Assembly: GCA_905212395.1 (NCBI GenBank)
Contig: CAJMEI010000001.1
Location: forward strand, 1 to 26,462
DNA from: an uncultured Christensenella sp.
GTDB lineage: Bacteria > Bacillota > Clostridia > Christensenellales > Borkfalkiaceae
Length of the DNA stretch: 26,462 bases
Reading direction: 5' to 3'
Under the pieces are notes generated by a model. The model did no database searches and had not been told where the DNA came from. It was given only the letters and a program-made list of their open reading frames with translations. The position numbers and the translations under genes are program-made. Shown here piece by piece: positions 1-8,848 of this stretch. Position 1 is the stretch's first letter. Each line of letters starts with the position of its first letter.

Positions 1-134
1 CGTTTTTTCTAAAAAAACGTTTATCAAGCCATAAAACCTATAAATTTTTAAATTTAAACTACGTTTCCGAAATTTTTTTAACTAATTTTGCAAAGATTTT
101 TTTATAAATTAAACCGTTTTATATTTAGAACACT

Positions 135-165
135 CTACCCGAAGCCTTTAAAAAGCTTCGGGTAG
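135..165 (-). terminator. GC-rich hairpin after nifJ
   Basis: Perfect 11-bp stem (135-145 with 155-165, arm CTACCCGAAGC) with a 9-nt loop, 15 nt past the nifJ stop. On the minus strand the sequence after the stem is not a clean U tract, so it may be a weak or protein-dependent terminator or a 3'-end stabiliser rather than a canonical intrinsic terminator. Confidence 0.5.
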
Positions 166-180
166 TGAATTTACTAAAAA

Positions 181-3100
181 TTAGTCTTTATTTTCAGCAA
201 GTCTTTTGTATTTTTCAAGTCTTTCGGCATTTTCTTTTTCGCTTAAATCAAACAAAGTATCCGCAATTTCGGGTCTTGTCTTTTTAAGAGAAGCGTATCT
301 CGTTTCACCTAAAATAAAGTCTTTATAGCTTGCGGTAGGAGCTTTACTGTCAAGCGTGAAGGGGTTAGCATCCGTTCCGACCTTTTCGGGGTTGTAACGG
401 TATAAGTGCCAATAACCTGCGTCAACTGCTTTCTTTTCTTCGGCTTGCGAATTGCTCATGTTGATACCGTGGTTTATACAAGGAGCGTAGCAGATTACCA
501 AAGAAGGTCCGTTATAACTTTCAGCTTCCGTTAAAGCGTTTAAGAATTGTTGTTTATTAGCTCCCATTGCGCATTGAGCAACGTAAACGTAGCCGTAGCT
601 CATAGCCATCATACCAAGGTCTTTCTTCTTAATTCTCTTTCCACCTGCGGCAAATTTAGCAACCGAAGCGGTAGGAGTAGATTTAGAAGCTTGTCCGCCG
701 GTGTTAGAATAAACTTCCGTATCGAGTACTAATACGTTTACGTCTTCTCCCATAGCGAGTACGTGGTCTAATCCGCCGTAACCGATATCGTAAGCCCAAC
801 CGTCTCCGCCGAAAATCCAAATAGATTTTTTAATTAAGCAGTCGGTAGAAGCTTCTATCGTTTTTAATATAGCTTTAAGTTCGCCCGTAGACTTCTTAAC
901 CGCTCCCGCGATTCCCGCTTTTATAACGGCTCCCGTTTTTTCGGAAATTTCTACGTTGTTTCTATTTTCTAACCATTCTTTAAATGCGTCCGCAACTTTT
1001 CCTTTAAGTCCGAGTTCTAACGCTTTTTTCATTTCGTCGGCAAGTTTTGCTCTTCTTTGACCGTAAGCTAAATTCATACCGTAACCGAATTCAGCGTTAT
1101 CTTCGAACAAGCTGTTTGCCCAAGCAGGTCCTTTACCTTCTTTATTAACGGTGTAAGGACACGTCGGAGAAGAACCACCGTAAATGGACGAACATCCCGT
1201 AGCGTTAGCAACAATCATTCTATCGCCGAATAATTGAGTTATAACTTTAACGTAAGGAGTTTCTCCGCATCCTGCGCACGCGCCCGAGAATTCGAATAAA
1301 GGTTTCTTAAATTGACTACCTTTAACTGTATTTGCTTTGAAAGGAGTTTCTACTTCGGGAAGCGTTTCGCTGAATTCGTAGTTTACTACTTCTTCTTTTT
1401 CTATTTGACCGAAAGGAGTCATAACCAAAGCTTTTTCCTTTGCGGGACAAACGTTAGCGCAAACTCCGCAACCTAAACAGTCAAGGGCGCTTACTTGCAT
1501 TCTATACTCGTAGCCTTTCATTTGCATTGCGGGACGAGTAGTAAAGCTTTCGGGTTTTTGAGTTCCTTCTTTAACGATTACGGGTCTGATACAAGCGTGC
1601 GGACATACGAACGCGCATTGGTTACATTGAATACAATTTTCGCCTATCCACTTGGGAACTAATACGGCAACGCCTCTCTTTTCGAACTTTGTAGTTCCGG
1701 TAGGAACAGTTCCGTCTGCGTTGAACGCGGAAGAAGGAAGCTTGTCGCCTTCGAGCGAAAGTATGGGATGAATAACTTCTTTAAAGTATTTATCGTCTGC
1801 AACTTTAACCATTTCCGCGCCCGTAGTAGCGTCTTTCCAACTAGCGGGAACGTCTATTTTAATAAGATTAGCCGCAGCAGAATCGATAGCGTCGTAGTTC
1901 ATTTGAACGATAGCGTCGCCTTTCTTCGCAAACGACTTATAGGCCATCTTTTTCATATATTCAACGGCTTGGTCGTAAGGAATAATGTTTGCAACTTTAA
2001 AGAACGCCGATTGTAAAATGGTGTTCGTTCTTCCCTTTAATCCTAAATTGCCTGCAATTTTTATTGCGTCTATAACGTAGAGTTTGATATTCTTTCTTGC
2101 AATATCTCTCTTAACGAAAGCGGGTAAAACTTCTTCTAATTCTTCCGCAGTAGAAGCCGAAGTGTTAAGTAAGAACGTTCCGTTTTCTTTAATATCGCCC
2201 GTCATATTGTAACGAATTATATAAGAAGGATTAGAGCATTGTACGAAGTCAGCCGCGTCGATTAGATAAGCCGATTGAATAGGCGTGTCGCCGAATCTTA
2301 AATGCGATACGGTTATACCGCCCGATTTTTTAGAATCGTAGAAGAAATATCCTTGAACGAATTTATCGGTGTGGTCGCCTATAATCTTAATGCTGTTTTT
2401 GTTAGCTCCTACCGTTCCGTCCGAGCCTAAGCCGTAGAACTTACAAGAAATAGTTCCTTCGGGAGCGGCGTTGTATTGTTCGGAGAAGTCGAGCGAAGTG
2501 TGGGTAATATCGTCGTAAATTCCGACCGTGAAATGATTTTTGGGTTTGTCTTGCGCAAGATTTTTATAAACCGCGTAAACCATAGAAGGATTGAATTCCT
2601 TGCTACCTAAACCGTATCTTCCGCCAACGACGGTAATTCTCTTTTTAGCTTCCGTTAAAGCCGCGCAAACGTCAAGATATAAGGGTTCGCCTAAAGAACC
2701 TGCTTCTTTGGTTCTGTCTAAAACGGCTATCTTTTTAACGGTCTTGGGAAGAGCTTTTAAGAATGCTTTTTGAGCGAAAGGTCTATAAAGTCTAACTTTT
2801 AATACGCCGACTTTTTCGCCTTCTTTATTCATTTTGTTTATGGTTTCTTCTATCGTGTCAGCTCCGCTACCCATAATAACGATAACTCTATCTGCGTCGG
2901 GAGCGCCTACGTAGTCGAACAAATGATAATTTCTACCCGTAAGTTTGTTTACTTTGTCCATCATTTTTTGAACGATGTCGGGCGTAGCCTCGTAATACTT
3001 ATTAGCCGTTTCTCTGTTTTGGAAATAAGTATCGGCGTTTTGAGCAGTACCTCTTTGAACGGGGTGTTCGGGGTTTAATGCTCTTGAACGGAAGTCTTCT

Positions 3101-3693
3101 ATATCCTTCATGTCTACCAAAGCTTTCATATCTTCGTAGTCGATTACGTCGATTTTAGAAACTTCGTGGCTGGTTCTGAAACCGTCGAAGAAGTGAAGGA
3201 AAGGAACTTTTGCTTTTAAAGTAGAAAGATGAGCGACTAACGCCAAATCCATAACTTCTTGTACGGAGTTGGATGCAAGCATTGCAAATCCCGTTTGACG
3301 ACAAGCCATAACGTCCGCGTGGTCGCCGAAAATGTTAAGCGAATGAGCCGCTAACGCTCTTGCGCTTACGTGGAAAACGGTGGGTAATAATTCCCCAGCG
3401 ATTTTATACATATTCGGAATCATTAAAAGTAAGCCTTGACTAGCAGTATAAGTAGTAGTCAACGCGCCTGCCGTTAAGGAGCCGTGAACAGCGCCCGCAG
3501 CGCCTCCTTCGGATTGCATTTCGGCAAGTCTTAAAGGTTGTCCGAACATGTTTAATCTACCTTCGGTAGCCCAAGTGTCAGCCACTTCCGCCATAGGCGA
3601 AGAAGGGGTAATAGGATAAATAGCCGCAACTTCGCTGAACGCATAAGCTACGTGACTGGCAGCGGTATTACCGTCAATAGTCAATTTTTTCAT
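181..3693 (-). CDS. nifJ: Pyruvate:ferredoxin (flavodoxin) oxidoreductase
   Basis: Single-chain enzyme that oxidises pyruvate plus CoA to acetyl-CoA and CO2 and passes electrons to ferredoxin; cytoplasmic centre of anaerobic pyruvate catabolism. The 1170-aa product has the usual full length. The N-terminal domain carries YPITPSSPMAE. Two ferredoxin-like 4Fe-4S motifs follow, CIQCNQC near residue 685 and CLGCGVC near 740. The C-terminal thiamine-diphosphate domain has CAGCGE near 805, GDGW near 960 and DTEVYSNTGGQ near 995, with the further cluster cysteines in place. An in-frame TTG lies five codons upstream (3708), but it overlaps the GGAGG ribosome-binding site, so ATG at 3693 is the start, 7 nt after that site. 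It is monocistronic, with a consensus promoter upstream and a hairpin 15 nt past the stop. Confidence 0.97.
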   Translation of the reverse strand: MKKLTIDGNTAASHVAYAFSEVAAIYPITPSSPMAEVADTWATEGRLNMFGQPLRLAEMQSEGGAAGAVHGSLTAGALTTTYTASQGLLLMIPNMYKIAGELLPTVFHVSARALAAHSLNIFGDHADVMACRQTGFAMLASNSVQEVMDLALVAHLSTLKAKVPFLHFFDGFRTSHEVSKIDVIDYEDMKALVDMKDIEDFRSRALNPEHPVQRGTAQNADTYFQNRETANKYYEATPDIVQKMMDKVNKLTGRNYHLFDYVGAPDADRVIVIMGSGADTIEETINKMNKEGEKVGVLKVRLYRPFAQKAFLKALPKTVKKIAVLDRTKEAGSLGEPLYLDVCAALTEAKKRITVVGGRYGLGSKEFNPSMVYAVYKNLAQDKPKNHFTVGIYDDITHTSLDFSEQYNAAPEGTISCKFYGLGSDGTVGANKNSIKIIGDHTDKFVQGYFFYDSKKSGGITVSHLRFGDTPIQSAYLIDAADFVQCSNPSYIIRYNMTGDIKENGTFLLNTSASTAEELEEVLPAFVKRDIARKNIKLYVIDAIKIAGNLGLKGRTNTILQSAFFKVANIIPYDQAVEYMKKMAYKSFAKKGDAIVQMNYDAIDSAAANLIKIDVPASWKDATTGAEMVKVADDKYFKEVIHPILSLEGDKLPSSAFNADGTVPTGTTKFEKRGVAVLVPKWIGENCIQCNQCAFVCPHACIRPVIVKEGTQKPESFTTRPAMQMKGYEYRMQVSALDCLGCGVCANVCPAKEKALVMTPFGQIEKEEVVNYEFSETLPEVETPFKANTVKGSQFKKPLFEFSGACAGCGETPYVKVITQLFGDRMIVANATGCSSIYGGSSPTCPYTVNKEGKGPAWANSLFEDNAEFGYGMNLAYGQRRAKLADEMKKALELGLKGKVADAFKEWLENRNNVEISEKTGAVIKAGIAGAVKKSTGELKAILKTIEASTDCLIKKSIWIFGGDGWAYDIGYGGLDHVLAMGEDVNVLVLDTEVYSNTGGQASKSTPTASVAKFAAGGKRIKKKDLGMMAMSYGYVYVAQCAMGANKQQFLNALTEAESYNGPSLVICYAPCINHGINMSNSQAEEKKAVDAGYWHLYRYNPEKVGTDANPFTLDSKAPTASYKDFILGETRYASLKKTRPEIADTLFDLSEKENAERLEKYKRLAENKD

Positions 3694-3731
3694 ATTGTAT
3701 TCCTCCAAATTGAATTCATTTCATCTTTTTT

Positions 3732-3760
3732 ATTATATTACATACTTTTTTTAAAGTCAA
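3732..3760 (-). promoter_or_regulatory. nifJ promoter (sigma-A type)
   Basis: On the minus strand, TTGACT (3760-3755), a 17-nt spacer and TATAAT (3737-3732) give a near-consensus housekeeping promoter. The predicted transcript starts near 3725 and has a 5' leader of about 32 nt ending in the GGAGG site of nifJ. The 3761-3887 stretch upstream is AT-rich with no gene seen. Confidence 0.85.
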
Positions 3761-3887
3761 TATTACGAAATTAAAAAAAGGACGATTTTTAGTATTTTTT
3801 TTATTTTTAACAGTATTTTTGAGTTTTTTTTACCCTAAAAAGTAAAATTTACCAAAACTATGCAAAATTGCTTCGTAATTTTCACAC

Positions 3888-3927
3888 AAAAAAATTGCCA
3901 AAGCAAAAAGCTATTTTGCTTTGGCAA
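3888..3927 (-). terminator. Intrinsic terminator of the suhB-like/membrane-protein operon
   Basis: A perfect 14-bp stem (arms 3895-3908 and 3914-3927, TTGCCAAAGCAAAA) with a 5-nt loop is followed on the minus strand by seven Us (3894-3888). It begins 7 nt past the stop codon of the membrane protein gene. Confidence 0.9.
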
Positions 3928-3934
3928 ACTAATT

Positions 3935-4682
3935 TTATTCGGAATAAAAATGTAAAAACCAAGTTTTCCCGAAAAGCATATTAAACGAATTATCGTTTTC
4001 GCATACGACGAATTTATAAGCTAAAATGAGTTGCTTAAAATAACTTCTTATTAAAATGATAAAAAGTATTATTCCGTAGCCCGTTCCTATTAAAACGGAT
4101 ACAAGAGTAACGGCTTTAAAATAATAAAAAGAAATTCCTATCGCAAGTCCCGAAATTATAGAAGTTATAAAGGATAAAATAACGTAATGCAACGTTTCCG
4201 CGCTGAATAAATTATTTTTTATAAATTTGCGATAATTAAAGCGTTTTTCACCGTTTTTTTGCTTTATATACGTTTTACCTTTTTTCAAAAAACATTCTTT
4301 ATATTTTTCTTGCGCGACTTCTTTACACAATACGCTTTTATCGTATCCCATTAAAAGCGTTAGCGTTTGACAGCCAAGCCAATACGCTTCTTTATAAATT
4401 CTATATCTTATAATTATCAGGGAAAATAAAACTCCTATTATCCCTATGGATAAAAATATCATTCCCTTTCCTAAGTAAGACATTTTTTCTACCGAAAATG
4501 CAAACGGAATTATCAGCGAAAATAAAGCTATGTAAAGCGTTATTATTTGGTCGCGTTTACTTTGTTGCAACGACAGCTCGCTATGCCCGTATTCGTATAA
4601 AGCGTTTAAGTCTACGTTGTCTATAGCTTTAGCTTTTTTTCAACTTTTCTTCTATTTTTTCTTTATTAGTAGTAAAATCCAT
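3935..4682 (-). CDS. Four-helix hypothetical membrane protein, interrupted by an A7 frameshift
   Basis: I do not recognise the family. The main open frame (stop at 3935) encodes at least 211 aa with four hydrophobic helices in two pairs, separated by a basic cytoplasmic-looking stretch. That frame has no good start: its first usable codon is a TTG at 4570 without a ribosome-binding site, and sense codons continue upstream to about 4636. A properly placed ATG at 4682, with GAGGAA just before it and 1 nt past the suhB stop, opens another frame (MDFTTNKEKIEEKLKK) that hits TAA right after a run of seven As at 4634-4640. Removing one A joins the frames into a protein of about 248 aa whose junction reads EKLKKAKAIDNVD. 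This is a sequencing error, a recent pseudogene or programmed slippage. It is co-transcribed with the phosphatase gene. Confidence 0.7.
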
Positions 4683-4683
4683 A

Positions 4684-5472
4684 TTATTCCTCGTAAGGTA
4701 CTTTATCTAAATATTTATTAACGGTGTTTATAAGTTCTTGTAAACTTTCTTTACAGTTAGATGCTAAAACCATAGTCGGTTTATTAAACGAGCATTTTTG
4801 TCCGCCGTATCCGCAAATTTCTCCGCCAGCTTCTTTTAAAATTAAAAAAGACGCGCAGTAATCCCAAGGAAAAACTCTCATTTCAAAAAACAAATCGCAA
4901 TCGCCTTTCGCCAGATAACACAATTCGAGCGCGCAACTGCCGAATCTTCTTACGTCGTTAGAACGCTTATAAATATCGAGTATTATTTTTGCGCAAACTT
5001 CCGCGTAATCTTTTTTGTATAAAGATAAAGCCGTGCAAAATAACGCGTCGTTTAATTTTCTTTTGGAAACGCTTATTTTTTTGCCGTTTAAATACGCGCC
5101 TTTACCCTTTTCAGCGACGTATAGCTCGTCTTTTGCGGGATTATACACTACGCCGAATATAACTTCCCCTTTATCTAAAACGCCAACGGAAATAGCGTAT
5201 TCCCCTATCCCCCTAGAAAAATTTTGAGTTCCGTCGATAGGGTCTATTACGAACGTAAGTCCGTTTTTATTTTCTTTTAGCAAGTGCTCTTCTTCGCAAA
5301 TAAAGCCCGCGTTTTCGTAATGCTTACTTATTTGCTCGCACAAAAAGTTTTGCGACCACAAGTCTGCCTGCGTGACGATATTTGCAAACCCGTCTTTTTG
5401 TTCGGATATAAAATGACCTTGTTTTATAAAATCTCCTGCCTGCTTTACGGCTTGAATTAATTTTTCAAACAT
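4684..5472 (-). CDS. suhB: Inositol monophosphatase family protein
   Basis: Mg2+-dependent phosphomonoesterase of the FIG/IMPase superfamily, acting on inositol phosphates or related sugar phosphates (or 3'-phosphoadenosine phosphate in the CysQ branch). At 262 aa it has family-typical length. Metal-site motifs are intact: the acidic EEEH loop at residues 60-63, DPIDGTQNF at 77-85, and the C-terminal WDY with the following E-A-G-G, WDYCASFLILKEAGG, near 203-217. ATG at 5472 follows an AAGGAG site. The gene sits first in a two-gene unit; the next start codon is 1 nt past its stop, implying translational coupling. The exact substrate cannot be read from sequence, so the symbol is a family label. 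Confidence 0.88.
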   Translation of the reverse strand: MFEKLIQAVKQAGDFIKQGHFISEQKDGFANIVTQADLWSQNFLCEQISKHYENAGFICEEEHLLKENKNGLTFVIDPIDGTQNFSRGIGEYAISVGVLDKGEVIFGVVYNPAKDELYVAEKGKGAYLNGKKISVSKRKLNDALFCTALSLYKKDYAEVCAKIILDIYKRSNDVRRFGSCALELCYLAKGDCDLFFEMRVFPWDYCASFLILKEAGGEICGYGGQKCSFNKPTMVLASNCKESLQELINTVNKYLDKVPYEE

Positions 5473-5568
5473 TTTTGCTCCTTAATTAGTAGAACGATAA
5501 CTATTAAATAACATTTTAACGGATATATTTTAACATATATAAGGCAATCTTTCAAGAAAATAAACGAT

Positions 5569-5599
5569 TTTAAGGCGTAGCAAAATGCCACGCCTTAAA
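5569..5599 (-). terminator. Probable terminator after the RsgI-like lipoprotein gene
   Basis: A 10-bp outer stem (5569-5578 with 5590-5599, TTTAAGGCGT), one A-C mismatch and an inner GCA/TGC stem form a hairpin 20 nt past the stop at 5619. The minus strand continues with a U-rich but interrupted tail (TCGTTTATTTTCTT). Confidence 0.65.
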
Positions 5600-5618
5600 T
5601 TTGAGTGTTGTTATATGG

Positions 5619-7001
5619 TTAGTTTTTGTTTTTTCTTCCGCTTATTAATTGTTCCATTCTGTCTTTATAAAGTTGTTTTTCTTGTTCTATAGCCTGTTTC
5701 TTTTGAGTTTTTAAGTTTTCTAACTCGGATTTTATTTCGGCTTTTTTATCTTCGTAAACCTTTTTTAGGGTTTTGTCGTTTTTAATTAAATCTTTTAAGG
5801 ATTTTTCCATCGCTTCTATTTGGTCTTCCAAACTTTCCGCAATATCTTCTATATAGTCTTCTAAATATTCTAAAGTAGTGATATTGTCAGGTAAAGAAAC
5901 CCCTAAAATAGCGTTAAATTCGTTTAACTTATTTATTATTTGAGTTTTTAATTCTTCGGGAATAGCAACTGCTTCTTCTAACTCGTCTAAATAAGCGTCT
6001 ACGGTATCGTACAATTCTTCAAAAGCTTCTCTTTCGGAAGAGCTTAAATTTCTATAAATTCTATCTATTTCGTCTTCTACGCTGTCTAGGGTTATTTCTC
6101 CGTTTGCGTTTTTACATCTTTCGATAAAAGCGTTTAAATCTTCGCTTGCGATATTTAGTTGTTCGGCAATTATTCTTATTTGCTCGTCGGTTAAAATTAC
6201 GTTTTCGTACTTATCTAATTCAACTTCTTCTAAATTATCAAAATAGTCGTACGCGCTTCTTAAAAGTTTTAATCTCGTGCTTTGCGTTAAATCGACAAAT
6301 TCTAAACAAGCGTCTAACAATTCTTTTTCTTTTCTTTCGTATTCTTTTTCTATTCTTTCGATACTGTCTTCCGCTTCGTCGTCTAAATCTTCTATAATTT
6401 TATCGTATTGTTTAATAATTTCGATTAGCTCTTTAACGTCCATAGTAACCGCAACTTCTATGGTTAAAGTAGAATCTTTTTCCATTGCGGATTTTATTAG
6501 TCTAAACTTATTTAACGTTAAACTTTGTATTGCTTGATTGTCAGGATATTGGCTCTTTAAATTTTCTAATTCTTTACTTAAAGTAATTTTTACGTCGGCT
6601 TCTACCTTAACGCCCGACTTTTCTTCGAATTTAACTTTTATTTTGTTAAATATTTCGTCTTCGTTGTCGCCTATAACGCTTAAAGAAACCCCGTTGTTAA
6701 AATCGGTAATAAATCCTAATTCTACCGCTAAATTCGCAAGTGTTTCCGTTGCTTGCGTAACGTTATTACCTACTACGTCGGCTTGGAATAATAATACCTT
6801 TCCGTCGTCGTTTAACGCTTTTACGGACAATACTTTTTCATTTTCGTCTAGCGTAAGTTCTATAGAAGGATTTATGTCTATCGCTAAATACGTCGTTGCC
6901 GTTTCGTTATTTGCGGGACCTCCTTTACTGTTGCAACCTAATGCCATAAATAAACAAGTTAAGCTTAAAATTAACGCTGTTAGTATTTTTTTAAGTTTCA
7001 T
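5619..7001 (-). CDS. Lipoprotein with RsgI-like (Asn-Pro) extracellular domain and coiled-coil tail
   Basis: A 460-aa predicted lipoprotein: hydrophobic signal and lipobox ending ALGC at Cys23, hence anchored on the outer face of the membrane. Residues about 37-160 (YLAIDINPSIELTLDENEKV) match the middle domain of RsgI anti-sigma factors and include the conserved Asn44-Pro45. The rest, about 180-460, is charged, Glu/Lys-rich and strongly helical or coiled-coil. It has no N-terminal cytoplasmic sigma-binding segment, so it cannot itself hold sigma. It lies 75 nt downstream of the anti-sigma gene, which has the same extracellular domain, and carries its own copy of the promoter-like motif found before the sigma gene. 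The start is ATG at 7001 after AAGGAGA. A paralogous sensor, decoy or ligand-binding partner is an inference. Confidence 0.75.
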   Translation of the reverse strand: MKLKKILTALILSLTCLFMALGCNSKGGPANNETATTYLAIDINPSIELTLDENEKVLSVKALNDDGKVLLFQADVVGNNVTQATETLANLAVELGFITDFNNGVSLSVIGDNEDEIFNKIKVKFEEKSGVKVEADVKITLSKELENLKSQYPDNQAIQSLTLNKFRLIKSAMEKDSTLTIEVAVTMDVKELIEIIKQYDKIIEDLDDEAEDSIERIEKEYERKEKELLDACLEFVDLTQSTRLKLLRSAYDYFDNLEEVELDKYENVILTDEQIRIIAEQLNIASEDLNAFIERCKNANGEITLDSVEDEIDRIYRNLSSSEREAFEELYDTVDAYLDELEEAVAIPEELKTQIINKLNEFNAILGVSLPDNITTLEYLEDYIEDIAESLEDQIEAMEKSLKDLIKNDKTLKKVYEDKKAEIKSELENLKTQKKQAIEQEKQLYKDRMEQLISGRKNKN

Positions 7002-7025
7002 AATTAGTCTCCTTTTCTTCTTTCT

Positions 7026-7064
7026 TACTTATTAAACAATTAAGGTTTGAAATTTATTGGTAAA
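7026..7064 (-). promoter_or_regulatory. Putative ECF-sigma promoter, copy 2 (lipoprotein gene)
   Basis: Minus strand: TTTACCAATAAA (7064-7053), 10 unconserved bases, then TAATTGTTTAATAAGTA (7042-7026), ending 24 nt before the ATG at 7001. Both blocks and their spacing are identical to the copy before the sigma gene at 8849-8887, while the 10 bases between them differ. This is what two targets of one sigma factor should look like. Confidence 0.65.
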
Positions 7065-7076
7065 ATTTAAAAAATT

Positions 7077-8288
7077 TTATTTTCTATCGTTTTTATAGTT
7101 TTTGCCTTCCTTTTCCAACTGTAATATTAAGTCTAAATTTAAATTGTTTCCAAACCCCGCCTTTAACTCATCGAAAACCGCTTTTACTTTTTTGTTTGCT
7201 AAAATAGTATCTAAAACGCTTTTATAATCTTTTTTGTAATCGGAATTTTCTAAAACGTCTTCTATGGCGCCCGCCATTTCTTCTATTGCGTCCTCAGTCA
7301 TTCCGAAAGTGTACTTTTCCTTTATTTTTTCATAATTTTTGTCGGTTAAAAGTATGGGACTACCGAGTTTTTTACATAAAGTTTGTATTTCTACAACAAG
7401 TTTTCTTGCCTTTATTATATAATCGTCCACTTCCGACGTGGTTTCACCGTAAGCATTTTTTAATAATTCGTTTATATCTATATTATGTTCTGTTATTATT
7501 TCTTCTAAATCTTCAAAACATTCGCTGAGTTCTTCGGCGAAATCTAAAATAACGTTGATAAGCAACAAATCGCATATTTCGCTTGATTTTTCCGAAAATA
7601 CTTCATCCTTTTGTTTTTGCTCTAAAAAACTTTTTTGATTTTTTAAGGCTTTAAATATTTTATCTAAGTCGCTGTTTTCATCTATCGCGTCGTCGAGCGT
7701 TTTTGCAAGTTCTTTTAAAAGTTCTTGATTTTTTTCTTTTATTTCCACCGCGTTTTGGTTTCCGCTTACTACGGAATTTATTGCGTTTTGAATTTCTTGT
7801 TCTATTTTAGAATAGTTTTTTTGATTTTTACACGCTATTTCCACGCTTATTGCGTTAGTCGAATTGATATAGCCCGATTTTTTGCACGAATTTATTATTT
7901 TTTCCATAACGGTTTTATAGTTTTCGTTTGTAAAAGTTAAATCGGATAAAACTATTTCACCGTCGTAATTATCCGCAACAACGTTGCTAACCACTCCCTT
8001 TTCGTCGGTTAAAATGGAAAAGGACGGATTTATATTTAAGGTAATGTAGCTAGTGTAATTTTCGGCCTTAATGCCCGACTTGCCGTTGGAACGATTAACG
8101 AAAATTACCGAAAAAACAGAAATAAACGCAAAAACAAATACTAGGGAAAAAGACAAAACCATTTTTTTGAAATTAAATTTTGGCGACGATTTTTCTTGCA
8201 CGAACGTTATTTTTGTGTTTTTTAATCTTTCGCTTTGAGCTGGAATTATTTTATCAAATTCTTTATTTAATTGTTTTTTAAAATTCAT
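7077..8288 (-). CDS. Membrane-bound RsgI-type anti-sigma factor
   Basis: A 403-aa single-pass membrane protein. Residues 1-43 are a basic cytoplasmic segment that probably binds sigma; 44-64 form one transmembrane helix; about 79-160 are the RsgI middle domain (YITLNINPSFSILTDEKGVV) with Asn87-Pro88, the site at which RsgI proteins are known to self-cleave. The remaining extracellular part, to 403, is helical and charged. The gene overlaps the sigma gene by 11 nt, the typical sigma/anti-sigma arrangement, with an AAAGGGGAT ribosome site inside the sigma gene. In the known SigI-RsgI system, cleavage of the extracellular stub followed by intramembrane proteolysis frees sigma; the same route is inferred here. 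There is no carbohydrate-binding domain, so the signal is unknown. Confidence 0.82.
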   Translation of the reverse strand: MNFKKQLNKEFDKIIPAQSERLKNTKITFVQEKSSPKFNFKKMVLSFSLVFVFAFISVFSVIFVNRSNGKSGIKAENYTSYITLNINPSFSILTDEKGVVSNVVADNYDGEIVLSDLTFTNENYKTVMEKIINSCKKSGYINSTNAISVEIACKNQKNYSKIEQEIQNAINSVVSGNQNAVEIKEKNQELLKELAKTLDDAIDENSDLDKIFKALKNQKSFLEQKQKDEVFSEKSSEICDLLLINVILDFAEELSECFEDLEEIITEHNIDINELLKNAYGETTSEVDDYIIKARKLVVEIQTLCKKLGSPILLTDKNYEKIKEKYTFGMTEDAIEEMAGAIEDVLENSDYKKDYKSVLDTILANKKVKAVFDELKAGFGNNLNLDLILQLEKEGKNYKNDRK

Positions 8289-8814
8289 AATATCCCCTTT
8301 CTACTTGTTTAAAATAGTTTTTTACGCTTTTTATTGCCTTTGAATATTTCCAAGTTACCGTTCCTAGCGGTAGGTCTAACAAATCGGCTATCTCTTTATG
8401 TTTATATCCGCCCACTACGAATAAAGTTACTATTTTGTATTCGTCGTCGGGCAAAATTTTTTTAACGGTGTCTAAAACGGGCGTTGTGAAATCGGATTTT
8501 TCGTCGACTATCGTTCTAGCCGTTTCTTCGCTTAAATAAACGCTACGTTTTTCCCGTTTTAAATAGTTTAAACATAAATTTTTAGCGATTTGCAATACCC
8601 ACGCGACAAAATCTTTTTCACGGTAACTATTTATGTTTTGTTTTACCTTTATAAAAGTGTCTTGCATAAGTTCTTCCGCGACGTGATAATTATTCGTCAT
8701 AGAATATAAAAATGCAAAAACTCCTTTTTTCATTAAGGCGTAAAGTTGTTCAAACGCTTTTTCGTCCCCCGACTGTATAAGCGTTGCCAATTTTTGGGCT
8801 TGACTTTTCTTCAT
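8278..8814 (-). CDS. ECF-type RNA polymerase sigma factor
   Basis: A 178-aa sigma-70 family protein with only regions 2 and 4. Region 2 lies around residues 20-92 (GDEKAFEQLYALMKKG ... AEELMQDTFIKV ... FVAWVLQIAKNLCLNYLKR). The region 4 helix-turn-helix lies around 118-168 (GGYKHKEIADLLDLPLGTVTWKYSKA). It would direct RNA polymerase to a small regulon and be held at the membrane by the overlapping anti-sigma factor. The ATG at 8814 has only a weak ribosome site (ACGGAAAA). The sequence 35-73 nt upstream repeats before the lipoprotein gene at 7001, pointing to autoregulation. It resembles ordinary ECF factors rather than SigI, although its anti-sigma is of the SigI/RsgI kind. Confidence 0.92.
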   Translation of the reverse strand: MKKSQAQKLATLIQSGDEKAFEQLYALMKKGVFAFLYSMTNNYHVAEELMQDTFIKVKQNINSYREKDFVAWVLQIAKNLCLNYLKREKRSVYLSEETARTIVDEKSDFTTPVLDTVKKILPDDEYKIVTLFVVGGYKHKEIADLLDLPLGTVTWKYSKAIKSVKNYFKQVERGYYEF

Positions 8815-8848
8815 GTTTTTTCCGTAACTTCTTTAAATATCCCTTTTC

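Noticed and set aside
1..134. Possible gene end or element at the left edge
   Set aside because: It is very AT-rich with only a weak CGTTTTTT/AAAAAAACG stem at 1-19 and no coding signal.
3694..3708. Five-codon N-terminal extension of nifJ from a TTG
   Set aside because: The extension overlaps the GGAGG ribosome site; family members begin at the MKKLTIDGN methionine.
8278..8814. SigI identity for the sigma factor
   Set aside because: The anti-sigma is RsgI-like, but the sigma sequence shows the usual ECF regions 2 and 4.
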